DNA of 64,000 nucleotides from contig JAFIFP010000014.1 of NCBI GenBank assembly GCA_020831965.1, forward strand, positions 273,016 through 337,015. The letters are read 5' to 3'. Below the pieces are notes generated by a model that had not been told where the DNA came from, searched no databases, and saw nothing but the letters and a program-made list of their open reading frames with translations. Below are positions 43,895-54,517 of the stretch, piece after piece (the stretch's first letter is position 1; every line of letters begins with the position of its first letter). The DNA comes from Idiomarina sp. Its GTDB lineage: Bacteria; Pseudomonadota; Gammaproteobacteria; Enterobacterales; Alteromonadaceae. The position numbers and the translations under genes are program-made.

Positions 43895-44122
43895 ATGGGC
43901 GTTTTTGAAATGGTAGCGATCATCGTGGTCGCCGGCTGCATCGTTGAAATTTATCGCGTTCGTATGAATAGCCAGTCAAAAGCTGGCAAGGACGATTTGG
44001 GTGAGCTTCAGGAACAAGTCGACGCTTTAAAGGAACGTGTGAAAACTTTGGAAGCAATTGTGACGGACAAGTCGTATCAATTGAAGAGCGAGATCGATCA
44101 GCTAGGGTCGCGTAAGACGTAA
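43895..44122 (+). CDS. Small PspB-like membrane coiled-coil protein
   Basis: 75 aa. One N-terminal membrane segment (MVAIIVVAGCIVEIYRV) followed by a charged coiled coil (LQEQVDALKERVKTLEAIV). The ERVKTLEAIV stretch is closely similar to ERIKTLEDIL of the PspB protein at 1747-1995, and length and topology agree. Its ribosome site is AGGAGAGAAAAT. It lies between an S9 peptidase terminator and tRNA-Pro, not in the psp operon. It may be a PspB paralogue; function unproven. Confidence 0.75.
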   Translation: MGVFEMVAIIVVAGCIVEIYRVRMNSQSKAGKDDLGELQEQVDALKERVKTLEAIVTDKSYQLKSEIDQLGSRKT

Positions 44123-44170
44123 GTTTGGATAGTGTAACAAGGCAATAAGATAGGGGGTTTGAGAAGAAAT

Positions 44171-44247
44171 TGGTCGGCGTGAGAGGATTTGAACCTCCGA
44201 CCCCTGACACCCCATGACAGTGCGCTACCAAGCTGCGCCACACGCCG
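44171..44247 (-). tRNA. tRNA-Pro (anticodon GGG)
   Basis: 77 nt including an encoded CCA. Acceptor CGGCGTG pairs with CACGCCG; D arm GCGCAGCTTGGTAGCGC; anticodon loop ATGGGGT gives GGG; T loop GGTTCAAATCC. The sequence closely follows E. coli proL, including the T-T mismatch in the anticodon stem. It reads proline CCC/CCU codons. Confidence 0.96.
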
Positions 44248-44327
44248 ACCGTGGTGCGTATCTTACGGATTTAACTCAAAATGGCAAGGGAAAAGGGGCC
44301 TGGTGCGCACAACTGGTTAAAATAACA

Positions 44328-45953
44328 TCAGCGCCGCTCGCGCGGCCAAGAGAAGCGTTGAAGTTCATTGAGGCCTTGAATCAGAATTGCAGTATTTGGC
44401 TGCGCTCCTGGAATTAATTGCCCCTCAGCATCATAAACCTCTGCATCGCCACTCAAGGTCAATACGCTCGTCTGTTCGCGCTCGAACAAGTAAATCCGTG
44501 GGTTAATACTGGCGACACGCGGATAACCGCTAGCGCGCGAGGTAAGCGAAATACCATTACTGAAGCTACGCGTGCGCTCTGCACAGGACATATAGCTGTT
44601 CAGCACCGTAGGCATTAAATCATTTAATTTAGCCAACTGGCGTTCTGGATAAACGCTAATATTTCTTGTCCACAGTGGAACGTTCAAGCGCTCGACTAAG
44701 GTGGCACCGTCTTTAATACCGTTATCAGGACTCGGCTGTCCGGCTGTCACAATGATGCGCATATTGTTGTGCGCGCTGAAGCTACGAAGTTGACTGACGA
44801 CAGCTTCGAGGTCTCGTGGGTGCGCAAAGAGCATACTAATCGAACCCGCGGTGCGCGGTTCATCGGACCAATACTGGAGTCTAGACTGAATTGCCGTCGG
44901 CGCTGTTTCTGTTGACCAATTGGTCGTGTGGAACCAATGCATTGGATAGCCAAAGTCAGTTAGTGCAGACAAATAAGCCGGCGCAACCCGACCGTGATTA
45001 ATGGTACTCATGTAACGATCAGGAATACCATACACGGCTTGAAAGTTTGCTGAACTCAGATCGGGATGTCCTAGCACATAACCGCCGAAGCGATTCAGCT
45101 CCGGCAATCGTTGATCAATCAGTTCAGCGTGTTGATGGGATAGTTCTTCGAACACGATTATCAAGGTTGCAGCAGGCTGACTTTCTCGTGCACACAATAG
45201 CGGGTTGATTGGGTAGCGGAGTGAGATACGCTCTGCACTGATGATTGCATCACGCTGTGTATCCAATGTACTGATGTCTATCCAGCCATGACGTGTCATT
45301 AAGGTCTTGGCGGTTGTTGGGTAGGACAGCGGGAACAGATCGTCTTGTTGCGTAATTGGCGTAAAGAGCGTTGCATCCGCCCATATGTGCATACTGTGAC
45401 TAATTAGAAATGCGCCGACAAAGATTCCCGGGACCGGGCGCATCGTGCGAAAGCTTTGGAAAAGATCGAGTCGTTTCCAACACACATTTGCGAGTAGCAG
45501 TTGAATGGCGAAAATCGCGAGAAAAGCAACGATACTCGCGATCAGCATGACGAAACTGCCGCCGGTGAACCATTGCTCGGCGTCGCTCGCAAGTTGCGCC
45601 AGGGCATAGGTGTTTAAGTGAAAGCCATATTGGCGAAAGAAAATGGCGTCTAAAAGTAGAATAAAGAGTCCGAATGCCCCAATGATAGCTCCAAGCCCTC
45701 TTAAAAATCGAGAGTATGGAAATAGCAGACAGAACGGAAATAACAACACAATAAAGATAACAAAGGGCAAGAATGCGAAATGTCCAAGCCAACTCACCGC
45801 TAGATAGATAATCGCTAGCGGGCTGCCAGCAAAATCAGCGCTTTCGAGGTAGAGTGTCCCGATAATCAGTGCAAGAATAATGTTGGCAAAGGTAAACCAG
45901 TGTCCCCAACTAATACTCTTCGCGATGCGATCTCGATGTTGATACTTGGTCAT
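44328..45953 (-). CDS. yejM: YejM/PbgA-type inner-membrane protein (LPS regulator LapC)
   Basis: 541 aa (E. coli YejM is 586). N-terminal five-helix domain (DUF3413): ISWGHWFTFANIILALIIG (in part) and the conserved HIWADATLFTPIT ... LFPLSYPTTAKTLMTRHG, matching YejM. The C-terminal periplasmic domain has a sulfatase/arylsulfatase fold that is degenerate: where active enzymes have a metal/nucleophile motif this reads IVFEELSHQHAE, so no hydrolase activity is expected. YejM senses LPS and controls LpxC stability through LapB. yejL is immediately upstream. Confidence 0.9.
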   Translation of the reverse strand: MTKYQHRDRIAKSISWGHWFTFANIILALIIGTLYLESADFAGSPLAIIYLAVSWLGHFAFLPFVIFIVLLFPFCLLFPYSRFLRGLGAIIGAFGLFILLLDAIFFRQYGFHLNTYALAQLASDAEQWFTGGSFVMLIASIVAFLAIFAIQLLLANVCWKRLDLFQSFRTMRPVPGIFVGAFLISHSMHIWADATLFTPITQQDDLFPLSYPTTAKTLMTRHGWIDISTLDTQRDAIISAERISLRYPINPLLCARESQPAATLIIVFEELSHQHAELIDQRLPELNRFGGYVLGHPDLSSANFQAVYGIPDRYMSTINHGRVAPAYLSALTDFGYPMHWFHTTNWSTETAPTAIQSRLQYWSDEPRTAGSISMLFAHPRDLEAVVSQLRSFSAHNNMRIIVTAGQPSPDNGIKDGATLVERLNVPLWTRNISVYPERQLAKLNDLMPTVLNSYMSCAERTRSFSNGISLTSRASGYPRVASINPRIYLFEREQTSVLTLSGDAEVYDAEGQLIPGAQPNTAILIQGLNELQRFSWPRERR

Positions 45954-45971
45954 GCGGCTCCAGTAACTAAT

Positions 45972-46208
45972 TTATTCTTGTTCTTCGGAGTTCGTCTGCG
46001 TTACTGACTGTAGCAGAATTGCGCCAAACTGGCGCGCGAGCGCTTCTCTTTTTTCTAATGATTTATGCTGACTTAGAACATGGGTCACCAAACTGCCGAG
46101 TGTCATGAGTGCCAAATCGGCAGGTACTTTTTTGTCAGCGAAAGTCTGTAAGAGGGCATCGAACAAATCATCTTGTTCAGTTTTTGAGTATTTGGAGACG
46201 ATGGGCAT
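45972..46208 (-). CDS. yejL: YejL family protein (DUF1414)
   Basis: 78 aa from ATG 46208, giving MPIVSKYSKTEQDDLFDALL like E. coli MPQISRYSDEQ; an upstream GTG at 46226 is in frame. Helical, with PADLALMTLGSLVTHVLSQ. Function unknown. It is conserved between yejM and yejK in gammaproteobacteria, as here. 18 nt precede yejM. Confidence 0.9.
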   Translation of the reverse strand: MPIVSKYSKTEQDDLFDALLQTFADKKVPADLALMTLGSLVTHVLSQHKSLEKREALARQFGAILLQSVTQTNSEEQE

Positions 46209-46282
46209 GAGAATCACCGGGGCCACGTGTTAGAATTCTGGAAGTTTAACATAAATCAGACGCTTGCAAAGCGAGAGGCCCT

Positions 46283-47338
46283 ATGAAACTGGATATCACC
46301 ACAAGCATTGTCCATCACCTGTATCAAGACTCTGACGGACAGTTCGGATTACGGTTGTCACCAAACGTACTTTCAGATGAAGGCGATGTACTTGCGCTGC
46401 TTGAGGAACTAAACCAAGTTTACAATGCGAAGCCAGCCAAGGGTTATGCAACCTTTGTGGACAATAGAGCAGTGGCAGAGGGTGAGGGCGACGCTGAGGC
46501 GGCAGAGGTCCCGGAGTTTCCAAAATTGATAGCCGCATGGCTGGCGGGTGAGCATGACTTCCTAGAGTTTTCGCAGCATGCAGCTCGAATTCTAAAAGAT
46601 GAGTTGACTAAATATGCCTTTGGCGACAGCGGTTTTTTGATGCTTGCCGATTATCAGCAGACAGCAGATCGCTTTCTGCTTGTGAGTTTTTTGCCTGTTC
46701 GCGAGGGTGTCATGGTCCAACCCGATTTATCGGTGAATCGCGCCGCACAGCTTGATATTAGCAAAATTCAATTGGCTGCCCGTATCAACTTAACGGAATA
46801 TGCAGCAAACATTGAAGGTGCGGACTATATCTCTTTTATTAAGGGCCGTGCTGGTCGCAAAGTTGCTGACTTCTTTCTCGACTTCCTCGGCTGTGCTGAA
46901 AAAGTCAACGCGAAAGCGAGTACAGAGAGCTTGGTGAAGACCGTTCAAGCTTTTGTTGGTGATGAGTCCTTACCTCGTGAGGTTGCTCAAGCAGTGCGTC
47001 AAGAAGTCTATGATTATTGTGGTGAGCAATGGCAACAAGGCGAGCGGGTGAACATACAAGAACTTGATTCACGAATCCAAGAAAAGGGAGCGCCATCATT
47101 ACGCTCATATGGCGCCGCACGTGAACAGGAATTGCCGGACGAGTTTCCAGCAGATAAGTCTTCATTACGTTCTTTGATTAAGTTTCAGGGCCAAGGCGGA
47201 GGCGTTAGCGTAGGCTTTGATCAAAAGGCATTAGGCGAGCGTGTTCAGTATGACGTGAACACTGATACATTGACTATTACTGGTACGCCGCCAAATTTAC
47301 GTGATCAATTACGCCGTTACTTTGGTATGAATGGTTAA
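46283..47338 (+). CDS. yejK: Nucleoid-associated protein YejK (NdpA)
   Basis: 351 aa (E. coli 335). It begins MKLDITTSIVHHLYQD, followed by the NdpA-type blocks FLEFSQHAARILKDEL, FLLVSFLPVREGVMV, YISFIKGRAGRKVADFFLDFLGC and the C-terminal FQGQGGGVSVGFDQKALGE. It associates with the spermidine nucleoid and interacts with topoisomerase IV in E. coli. It is divergent from yejL-yejM, the usual arrangement. Confidence 0.94.
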   Translation: MKLDITTSIVHHLYQDSDGQFGLRLSPNVLSDEGDVLALLEELNQVYNAKPAKGYATFVDNRAVAEGEGDAEAAEVPEFPKLIAAWLAGEHDFLEFSQHAARILKDELTKYAFGDSGFLMLADYQQTADRFLLVSFLPVREGVMVQPDLSVNRAAQLDISKIQLAARINLTEYAANIEGADYISFIKGRAGRKVADFFLDFLGCAEKVNAKASTESLVKTVQAFVGDESLPREVAQAVRQEVYDYCGEQWQQGERVNIQELDSRIQEKGAPSLRSYGAAREQELPDEFPADKSSLRSLIKFQGQGGGVSVGFDQKALGERVQYDVNTDTLTITGTPPNLRDQLRRYFGMNG

Positions 47339-47346
47339 GTAAAATA

Positions 47347-47373
47347 AAAATGCCAGCAATAAGCTGGCATTTT
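47347..47373. terminator. Terminator between yejK and cspD
   Basis: AAAATGCCAGC / GCTGGCATTTT stem with AATAA loop, usable by both converging genes. Confidence 0.8.
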
Positions 47374-47396
47374 CGTTAGCAACGAGGCGCGAGAGT

Positions 47397-47615
47397 TCAG
47401 GTTTCGGAGGATGACGAGGGAACAATTTGAACTGCGTGGAGGCCCTTGGGGCCCTCTTGAAGCTCAAACTCTACTTCCTGACCCGCTTTGAGAGTTCGGT
47501 AGCCGTCCATTTGAATGGTCGAGTAATGTGCAAAGATGTCGCCATTGCGTTCTTCACTTTCGATGAACCCAAAACCTTTTGAGTTATTGAACCATTTGAC
47601 CTTACCGGTAGCCAT
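47397..47615 (-). CDS. cspD: Cold-shock-domain protein CspD
   Basis: 72 aa OB-fold. RNA-binding motifs KGFGFIE (RNP1) and DIFAHYSTI (RNP2, HYS rather than HVS). MATGKVKWFNNSKGFGFI and the terminal SSSSET fit CspD-type proteins, and its position divergent from clpS matches E. coli cspD. In E. coli CspD inhibits DNA replication in stationary phase. The ribosome site AGAAGGAAG precedes the ATG. Confidence 0.93.
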   Translation of the reverse strand: MATGKVKWFNNSKGFGFIESEERNGDIFAHYSTIQMDGYRTLKAGQEVEFELQEGPKGLHAVQIVPSSSSET

Positions 47616-47841
47616 ACATCTACTTCCTTCTTATGTATTACAATGTTGTTGTGCGGTGGCGGCACCTGTTATTTTTAGTTTTGGTGCCCGTCTAGCCTTT
47701 AGTAGGCATTTTGTTATCTTAGTATTGCGAGGTGCCAAGCCTTGAAAAACACATAAAATGGCACCAGATCTAATGCTAGAGTAGGTTAATTATTAGTCAA
47801 GGTTTTTTGTACATTTTCTTAACAAAAAAATATTGCGAAGC

Positions 47842-47878
47842 CGTGACCCAAAGTTGATGAACGAGCTATATTATAAGT
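47842..47878 (+). promoter_or_regulatory. Putative promoter with -10 abutting the clpS start
   Basis: TATATT at 47867-47872 ends 6 nt before the clpS ATG at 47879, with a poor -35 (GTGACC at 47843-47848, 18-nt spacer). No Shine-Dalgarno sequence precedes the ATG, so the transcript may be leaderless. The 263-nt gap between cspD and clpS (47616-47878) otherwise shows only A/T-rich sequence. Confidence 0.4.
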
Positions 47879-48196
47879 ATGAGCAAATACAGTGATTCTA
47901 TTCCTGAGCACCACTTAGACGAAGAAACGGTGGTTGGCCTGACGCCGCCGTCCCAGTATCAGGTGATGCTCAATAATGATGATTACACCCCGATGGATTT
48001 TGTCATCGAAGTTTTGATGCGCTTCTTTAAGCTCGACACGGAAGCGGCAACTGACGTGATGCTCAAGGTGCATTATCAAGGTAAAGCGGTCTGTGGCGTT
48101 TACTCTGCCGAGATTGCCGAAACGAAAGTAGTCCAGGTTAATCAATACAGCCGGGAAAATCAGCATCCTTTGCTCTGTACGATGGAGCAAGCCTAA
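47879..48196 (+). CDS. clpS: ClpS, N-degron adaptor of ClpAP
   Basis: 105 aa, the usual size. The N-recognition core [20 protein letters not shown] has the conserved [10 protein letters not shown]; further [20 protein letters not shown] is the typical C-terminal block. It binds N-terminal Leu, Phe, Tyr and Trp residues and delivers substrates to ClpA. clpA follows after 20 nt. There is no ribosome site, and an in-frame TGA lies 7 codons upstream, so this ATG is the only start. Confidence 0.95.
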   Translation: MSKYSDSIPEHHLDEETVVGLTPPSQYQVMLNNDDYTPMDFVIEVLMRFFKLDTEAATDVMLKVHYQGKAVCGVYSAEIAETKVVQVNQYSRENQHPLLCTMEQA

Positions 48197-48216
48197 TTTG
48201 AAGTAAGGAGGCATTT

Positions 48217-50487
48217 ATGCTGAATAAAGCACTTGAACTCACACTAAACGATGCGTTTAGGCTTGCTCGTGAGCGGCGCCATGAGTTAATGACGGTAGAG
48301 CACCTCCTCCTCGCACTTCTCGATAATCCTGATGCAAGCGAAGCGTTGCGGTCTTGTGGCGTGAATTTCGCTCAGCTGAAAGAAGAGCTGTTGAGTTATG
48401 TGGATCGCTCAACACCAAAGCTAAACGAAGGTGACAACGCGGATACTCAGCCCACCCTTGGTTTCCAGCGCGTACTTCAACGTGCCGTATTCCATGTGCA
48501 AAGCTCTGGCAACTCGGAAGTAACCGGAGCAAATGTATTAGTCGCTATCTTCAGTGAGCAGGAGTCGCAAGCGGTCTACCTGCTTAACAAGCATGATGTT
48601 ACGCGTCTTGACGTTGTAAACTTTATCTCTCATGGCATCTCTCGAATTGAAGAGGAGCAGGGGCCCCAAGAAGAGGTGGTCAGCGAAGAGCGAGATGATC
48701 AAGAGAGTAGCTATCTTGCGCGCTTTTGTACCAACCTCAATGCCCGCGCCCTTGCGGGCAAGATCGATCCGTTGATTGGTCGTGAAGAAGAGTTAGAGCG
48801 CTCAATTCAAGTGCTCTGTCGACGCCGGAAGAACAACCCGTTGTTAGTTGGCGAGGCCGGCGTTGGAAAAACCGCAATTGCTGAAGGATTAGCATATCGT
48901 ATCGTGAATAAAGAAGTGCCCGAAGTGATTGCTGACGCGACGATTTATAGCCTTGATATGGGAGGCCTACTGGCGGGTACCAAATATCGGGGGGACTTCG
49001 AGAAACGGTTTAAGTCCTTGTTAAAGGAAATCAGCCGTCATCCCCATGCGGTGTTATTTATTGACGAGATCCACACCATTGTCGGTGCAGGTGCTGCGTC
49101 TGGTGGTGTGATGGATGCGTCAAACTTACTGAAACCGCTGTTGTCGAGCGGCGAGTTAAAGTGCATTGGTTCAACGACTTACCAAGAATTTAAGAATATT
49201 TTCGAGAAAGATCGCGCGCTTGTGCGTCGATTCCAAAAAATTGATGTGCCTGAGCCTTCTGTTGATGATACGACTCGAATTTTAATGGGGTTACGCGAAC
49301 GTTACGAAGCGCATCATGGTATTCGTTACACTCAGCCGGCCATTCGTGCTGCGGCTGAGTTAGCTGCGAAATATATTAATGAACGTCATTTGCCAGATAA
49401 GGCCATTGACGTGCTGGATGAGGCAGGCGCAAGTCAACGCTTGTTGCCTGCATCGCGCCGTAAGAAAACCATTGGTGTGGGTGATATCGAGTCGATCATC
49501 GCCAAGATTGCACGTATTCCGCCGCAATCGGTTTCGCGCACAGATCAGAGTATGTTGAAGCAACTTGATCGTAATCTCAAAATGGTAGTGTTCGGTCAAG
49601 ACGAAGCGATTGATAGCTTAACTGCTGCGATTCGACTCGCGCGCTCCGGGTTAGGGGGAGAACATCGACCGGTCGGTTCCTTCCTATTTGCGGGGCCAAC
49701 GGGTGTCGGTAAGACCGAAGTGACTCAGCAGTTAGCTAAAGCGATGGGGATTGAGCTTCTACGTTTTGATATGTCCGAATATATGGAGCGTCATGCGGTC
49801 AGCCGTTTGATTGGTGCGCCTCCAGGCTATGTAGGCTACGAGCAAGGTGGCCTGCTCACTGAAGCTGTTATTAAGAATCCGCATAGCGTGGTGTTGCTGG
49901 ACGAAATCGAGAAGGCCCATAGCGATATCTATAACGTATTGCTGCAGGTAATGGATAATGGCACCTTGACCGATAACAATGGCCGCAAAGCCGACTTCCG
50001 TAATGTTGTTGTGGTGATGACAACGAATGCAGGAGTTCGTGAGACCGTCAGAAAATCTATTGGCTTCCAACAACAGGACCATAGTTTGGATGCAATGGCG
50101 GAAATCAATAAGGTATTCACGCCAGAATTCCGTAACCGCCTGGATGGCATTATTTGGTTCAATCACTTAAATGAAGAAGTGATACTACAGGTGGTCGATA
50201 AGTTTATTTGCGAGTTGCAAGCGCAATTAGATCGCAAGGGTGTGTCGCTCGAACTGGATTCAGCTGCGCGCACATGGTTAGCTGAGCACGGTTACGACAA
50301 AGCCATGGGGGCTCGCCCGATGGAACGGATCATTCAAGAACACTTGAAGAAACCGTTAGCGAACGAGATCCTGTTTGGCAAGCTAACTCAGGGCGGCAAT
50401 GTCCGCGTTACCGTTGCAACCGAAAATACAGAAGGTCGTGAAGGACTGCAGTTTAACTTTGATAATGAGAGTGAGACAGTCACTTAG
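48217..50487 (+). CDS. clpA: ClpA, ATPase subunit of the ClpAP protease
   Basis: 756 aa (E. coli 758). N-terminal Clp repeat domain ([18 protein letters not shown]), two AAA+ modules with Walker [14 protein letters not shown] and [13 protein letters not shown], and a C-terminal IGF-type loop for ClpP binding (SIGFQQ). It unfolds ClpS-delivered proteins into ClpP. clpS-clpA is an operon, with infA and aat next to it. Confidence 0.97.
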   Translation: MLNKALELTLNDAFRLARERRHELMTVEHLLLALLDNPDASEALRSCGVNFAQLKEELLSYVDRSTPKLNEGDNADTQPTLGFQRVLQRAVFHVQSSGNSEVTGANVLVAIFSEQESQAVYLLNKHDVTRLDVVNFISHGISRIEEEQGPQEEVVSEERDDQESSYLARFCTNLNARALAGKIDPLIGREEELERSIQVLCRRRKNNPLLVGEAGVGKTAIAEGLAYRIVNKEVPEVIADATIYSLDMGGLLAGTKYRGDFEKRFKSLLKEISRHPHAVLFIDEIHTIVGAGAASGGVMDASNLLKPLLSSGELKCIGSTTYQEFKNIFEKDRALVRRFQKIDVPEPSVDDTTRILMGLRERYEAHHGIRYTQPAIRAAAELAAKYINERHLPDKAIDVLDEAGASQRLLPASRRKKTIGVGDIESIIAKIARIPPQSVSRTDQSMLKQLDRNLKMVVFGQDEAIDSLTAAIRLARSGLGGEHRPVGSFLFAGPTGVGKTEVTQQLAKAMGIELLRFDMSEYMERHAVSRLIGAPPGYVGYEQGGLLTEAVIKNPHSVVLLDEIEKAHSDIYNVLLQVMDNGTLTDNNGRKADFRNVVVVMTTNAGVRETVRKSIGFQQQDHSLDAMAEINKVFTPEFRNRLDGIIWFNHLNEEVILQVVDKFICELQAQLDRKGVSLELDSAARTWLAEHGYDKAMGARPMERIIQEHLKKPLANEILFGKLTQGGNVRVTVATENTEGREGLQFNFDNESETVT

Positions 50488-50513
50488 TTGTTACTAAGTG
50501 CATTCATAGACGT

Positions 50514-50542
50514 AAAAAAACCCGGTTTAACCGGGTTTTTTT
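50514..50542. terminator. Bidirectional terminator between clpA and infA
   Basis: AAAAAAACCCGGTTTAACCGGGTTTTTTT is a near-perfect palindrome (arms AAAAAACCCGGTT / AACCGGGTTTTTT) with A- and T-runs on both sides, serving both converging genes. Confidence 0.9.
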
Positions 50543-50565
50543 ATGCGAATTCTGTTCACCAGCGT

Positions 50566-50835
<270 letters not shown>

Positions 50836-51564
50836 TTACCCTGTTTTATCATTAATTACTATACTCGGCGCCGGGATCTCTTGTGGTACGAGATACGATA
50901 CCTCGATTCGGTGTGCGATCTGATGTTGTAAATGCCCGATAAAGTCGTTTCGATTCATTGTTTGAGCACCAAGACTTTCAAGGTGCGAGTTTGGCACTTG
51001 GCAGTCAATCAGCGTAAGCCCTGCGGGCAATAAATGATCCCGAAGTGCCAATAGAGCGCATTTTGACGCATTGGTTTCAGTGTGGAACATACTTTCGCCA
51101 CAGAACACTGAGCCTGACAGCACGCCATAAAGACCACCGACAAGCTGCTTACCCCTCCAGACCTCAATAGAGTGCGCAAGACCCGCTTGATGCAGTTCTA
51201 AATAAGCGGCTTGCATGTCGGGTGTAATCCAAGTTCCTTGGTTACTGCGTTGGAGTGCGGCACATTGAGCGATGACCTGCGCAAAATCACGATTCACACT
51301 ATATCGAAAGCATGATTTACGCAAAAACTTACGCATTGTCATGCCGACATGAAGTGTTTCAGGCCAAAATACTGCGCGCGGATCAGGGCTCCACCAGAGA
51401 ATTGGATCTTGTGGAGTGAACCAAGGGAAAATTCCACGCTCATAAGCCGCTTTCAATCGTGGAACAGATAAGTCTCCGCCGAATGCAAGTAAGCCGTTAG
51501 GTTCTCGAAGAGCTTGAGTAACCGGAGGAAAATAATCGGGTTGCGCTGGCAGTCTTGGAATCAT
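50836..51564 (-). CDS. aat: Leucyl/phenylalanyl-tRNA-protein transferase
   Basis: 242 aa. FPPVTQALREPNGLLAFGGDLSVPRLKAAYERGIFPWF (in part: LLAFGGDLSVPRL and GIFPWF) and AHSIEVWRGKQLVGGLYGVLSG with SMFH are the family signature. It adds Leu/Phe to proteins with N-terminal Arg/Lys, making ClpS substrates. A hairpin lies upstream between it and trxB. Its position beside clpS-clpA completes the N-degron pathway. Confidence 0.96.
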   Translation of the reverse strand: MIPRLPAQPDYFPPVTQALREPNGLLAFGGDLSVPRLKAAYERGIFPWFTPQDPILWWSPDPRAVFWPETLHVGMTMRKFLRKSCFRYSVNRDFAQVIAQCAALQRSNQGTWITPDMQAAYLELHQAGLAHSIEVWRGKQLVGGLYGVLSGSVFCGESMFHTETNASKCALLALRDHLLPAGLTLIDCQVPNSHLESLGAQTMNRNDFIGHLQHQIAHRIEVSYLVPQEIPAPSIVINDKTG

Positions 51565-51579
51565 GAGTGGCCGCTCAGC

Positions 51580-51611
51580 TTTGAATCAGCCGCGATGGCG
51601 GCTGATTCAAA
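51580..51611 (-). other. Perfect hairpin between trxB and aat
   Basis: 14-bp arms TTTGAATCAGCCGC / GCGGCTGATTCAAA with a GATG loop. On the minus strand no T-run follows (GCTGAGCGG), so it is not a classical terminator; it may act as attenuator, RNA-stability element or Rho-site neighbour. It is 15 nt upstream of the aat start. Confidence 0.5.
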
Positions 51612-51623
51612 AGACAGGAGTGT

Positions 51624-52598
<975 letters not shown>

Positions 52599-52645
52599 TT
52601 AGAAAAAAGATGAGCCATTGTAGGGATATCGTGGCTATTAATAAA

Positions 52646-52666
52646 GAGCCGGGATAATCCCGGCTC
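52646..52666 (-). terminator. Terminator after ald
   Basis: Arms GAGCCGGGAT / ATCCCGGCTC with a single-base centre; on the minus strand it is followed by TTTATTAATA. It is 31 nt after the ald stop and 72 nt upstream of trxB. Confidence 0.7.
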
Positions 52667-52696
52667 AGATGTCAGTGTCAGCGATAAGGAACAACC

Positions 52697-53821
52697 TTAA
52701 CTGATGGCCTCGAGTGGATCTTGATAATCCAGCCCAAGCTTCTCGCCGAGGTCATCGTGAACTGCTTTATAAGTGATCTTGCCACGGTGCATGTTAAGGC
52801 CATTGCGCAAGTTCACGTCATCTTGCATTGCTTTAAGACCTTTGTTTGCCAGCGCAATACCATAAGGCAGGGTCGCGTTATTTAGTGCAATTGTAGAGGT
52901 TCGTGCAACACCACCTGGCATGTTCGCTACACAGTAGTGAACCACGTCATCAATGACATAGGTTGGATCTTGGTGTGTCGTTGCCTTCGATGTTTCAAAA
53001 CACCCACCTTGGTCGATAGCAACGTCTACAAGTACAGAGCCAGGTTTCATTTGTTGGATATGTTTGCGGCTCAACAGTTTTGGAGCAGCGGCACCCGGGA
53101 TAAGAACGGCGCCAATCACCAGATCAGCGCGGCTGGAGTAGTAGTCAATTGCGTCGACAGTAGAGAAAATTGTCTTTACGCGGCCGAGGAAGATGTCGTC
53201 TAGTTCGCGCAATCGCACGAGTGAACGGTCAAGAATAGTCACATCAGCGCCGAGACCAACCGCCATTTTTGCTGCGTTAGTACCAACAACACCACCACCG
53301 ATCACTAGAACTTCAGCTGGAGCTACACCCGGTACACCACCGAGTAAAGTGCCGCTGCCGCCTTGAGCCTTTTCTAAGTGATGTGCTCCGGCCTGAATTG
53401 ACATACGTCCAGCGACTTCGCTCATTGGCGCAAGTAATGGTAAACCACCACGGTTATCTGTAACGGTTTCATACGCAATAGCAGTGACGCCAGATTCGGC
53501 CAATAGACGCGTCTGTTCTGGATCTGGGGCTAGGTGCAAATAGGTGTACAAAATTTGACCTTCACGGAGTTGTTTGCATTCGCCCGGTTGCGGCTCTTTT
53601 ACTTTTACAATCATTTCCGCAGTTGCGAAGATTTCTTCAGGCGTATCAACAATGCGTGCGCCCACTTGCTCGTAGTCTTCGTTGGTAAAGCCAATCGCTA
53701 AGCCACCGTCACGTTGAACCATAACCTTGTGGCCATGTGCAATGTATTCACGCACTGCAGCGGGAGAGAGACCAATGCGATACTCGTGATTCTTAATTTC
53801 CTTTGGAACGCCGATTAACAT
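52697..53821 (-). CDS. ald: Alanine dehydrogenase
   Basis: 374 aa from ATG 53821 ([20 protein letters not shown]); the open frame to 53893 is not family-like. [35 protein letters not shown], the Rossmann [22 protein letters not shown] and [16 protein letters not shown] are the family blocks. It oxidatively deaminates alanine to pyruvate using NAD. It is divergent from lrp, which is the likely regulator; this gene is not present between trxB and lrp in E. coli. Confidence 0.96.
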   Translation of the reverse strand: MLIGVPKEIKNHEYRIGLSPAAVREYIAHGHKVMVQRDGGLAIGFTNEDYEQVGARIVDTPEEIFATAEMIVKVKEPQPGECKQLREGQILYTYLHLAPDPEQTRLLAESGVTAIAYETVTDNRGGLPLLAPMSEVAGRMSIQAGAHHLEKAQGGSGTLLGGVPGVAPAEVLVIGGGVVGTNAAKMAVGLGADVTILDRSLVRLRELDDIFLGRVKTIFSTVDAIDYYSSRADLVIGAVLIPGAAAPKLLSRKHIQQMKPGSVLVDVAIDQGGCFETSKATTHQDPTYVIDDVVHYCVANMPGGVARTSTIALNNATLPYGIALANKGLKAMQDDVNLRNGLNMHRGKITYKAVHDDLGEKLGLDYQDPLEAIS

Positions 53822-53930
53822 AGTGACAAGCCTTTCAATGTTAAGAGAGTAAGAGAGTAACCAGGGGCTATTCTCGTGGTAAATAATGCGCAAAAGTATA
53901 GCGTAGAGAGGACTGGCGTGACTTACTTTT

Positions 53931-53971
53931 TTGGGGTTTGTTTTTAGTGGTGTATACTCTTATCAAGAGTA
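53931..53971 (+). promoter_or_regulatory. lrp promoter with an overlapping palindrome
   Basis: TTGGGG (53931-53936), 16 nt, TATACT (53953-53958). The -10 overlaps TACTCTT-ATC-AAGAGTA (53955-53971), a 7-bp inverted repeat that is a candidate binding site for Lrp itself or another regulator in the ald-lrp divergent region. Confidence 0.5.
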
Positions 53972-53993
53972 GAATTAGAGCAATTCACTAAAG

Positions 53994-54479
53994 ATGGCTA
54001 AAAAAGAAGATAAATTCACTATTGACCGCATTGATCGCAAGATTTTGAGAATACTACAAGAGCATGGCAGGATCTCGAACGTTGCGCTTGCAAAGGAAGT
54101 GGGGCTTAGCCCAACTCCCTGCTTGGAGCGAGTGCGTAAGCTGGAGCAGCAAGGTATCATTGAGGGCTACGCAGCGCGAATAGATCCAGATAAACTGGGC
54201 TCACCACTGTTAGTATTTGTTGAAATCACATTAAGTAGAACATCATCAGATTCATTCGCTGAATTTAGTGATGCAGCAAAGCGCACTGAAGAGATTTTAG
54301 AATGCCATTTAGTGTCGGGTGATTTTGACTTTCTCCTTAAGGCTCGTGTTGCCGACATGGCTGCCTATCGGAAGCTCTTGGGTGAAACGCTACTTAATAT
54401 GCCCGGGGTGAACGAATCGCGAACTTATGTTGTCATGGAAGCGGTAAAGCAGGCGAACAAAGTGGTCATAAAAGGCTAA
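53994..54479 (+). CDS. lrp: Leucine-responsive regulatory protein Lrp
   Basis: 161 aa (E. coli 164). N-terminal helix-turn-helix ([41 protein letters not shown], quoted in parts: [21 protein letters not shown]) and a C-terminal RAM ligand-binding domain ([20 protein letters not shown]). It binds leucine/alanine and controls amino-acid genes. Its order lrp-ftsK-lolA-rarA-serS matches E. coli. ald stands divergently, a typical Lrp target. Confidence 0.95.
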   Translation: MAKKEDKFTIDRIDRKILRILQEHGRISNVALAKEVGLSPTPCLERVRKLEQQGIIEGYAARIDPDKLGSPLLVFVEITLSRTSSDSFAEFSDAAKRTEEILECHLVSGDFDFLLKARVADMAAYRKLLGETLLNMPGVNESRTYVVMEAVKQANKVVIKG

Positions 54480-54517
54480 CCACAAAATTATTCGAGAAAA
54501 GGGAAGCGAAAAGACAG

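Noticed and set aside
43920..44243. 107-codon minus-strand frame over the tRNA-Pro
   Set aside because: Begins inside the antisense of tRNA-Pro (GVGGSNPLTPT) and continues opposite the PspB-like gene; shadow.
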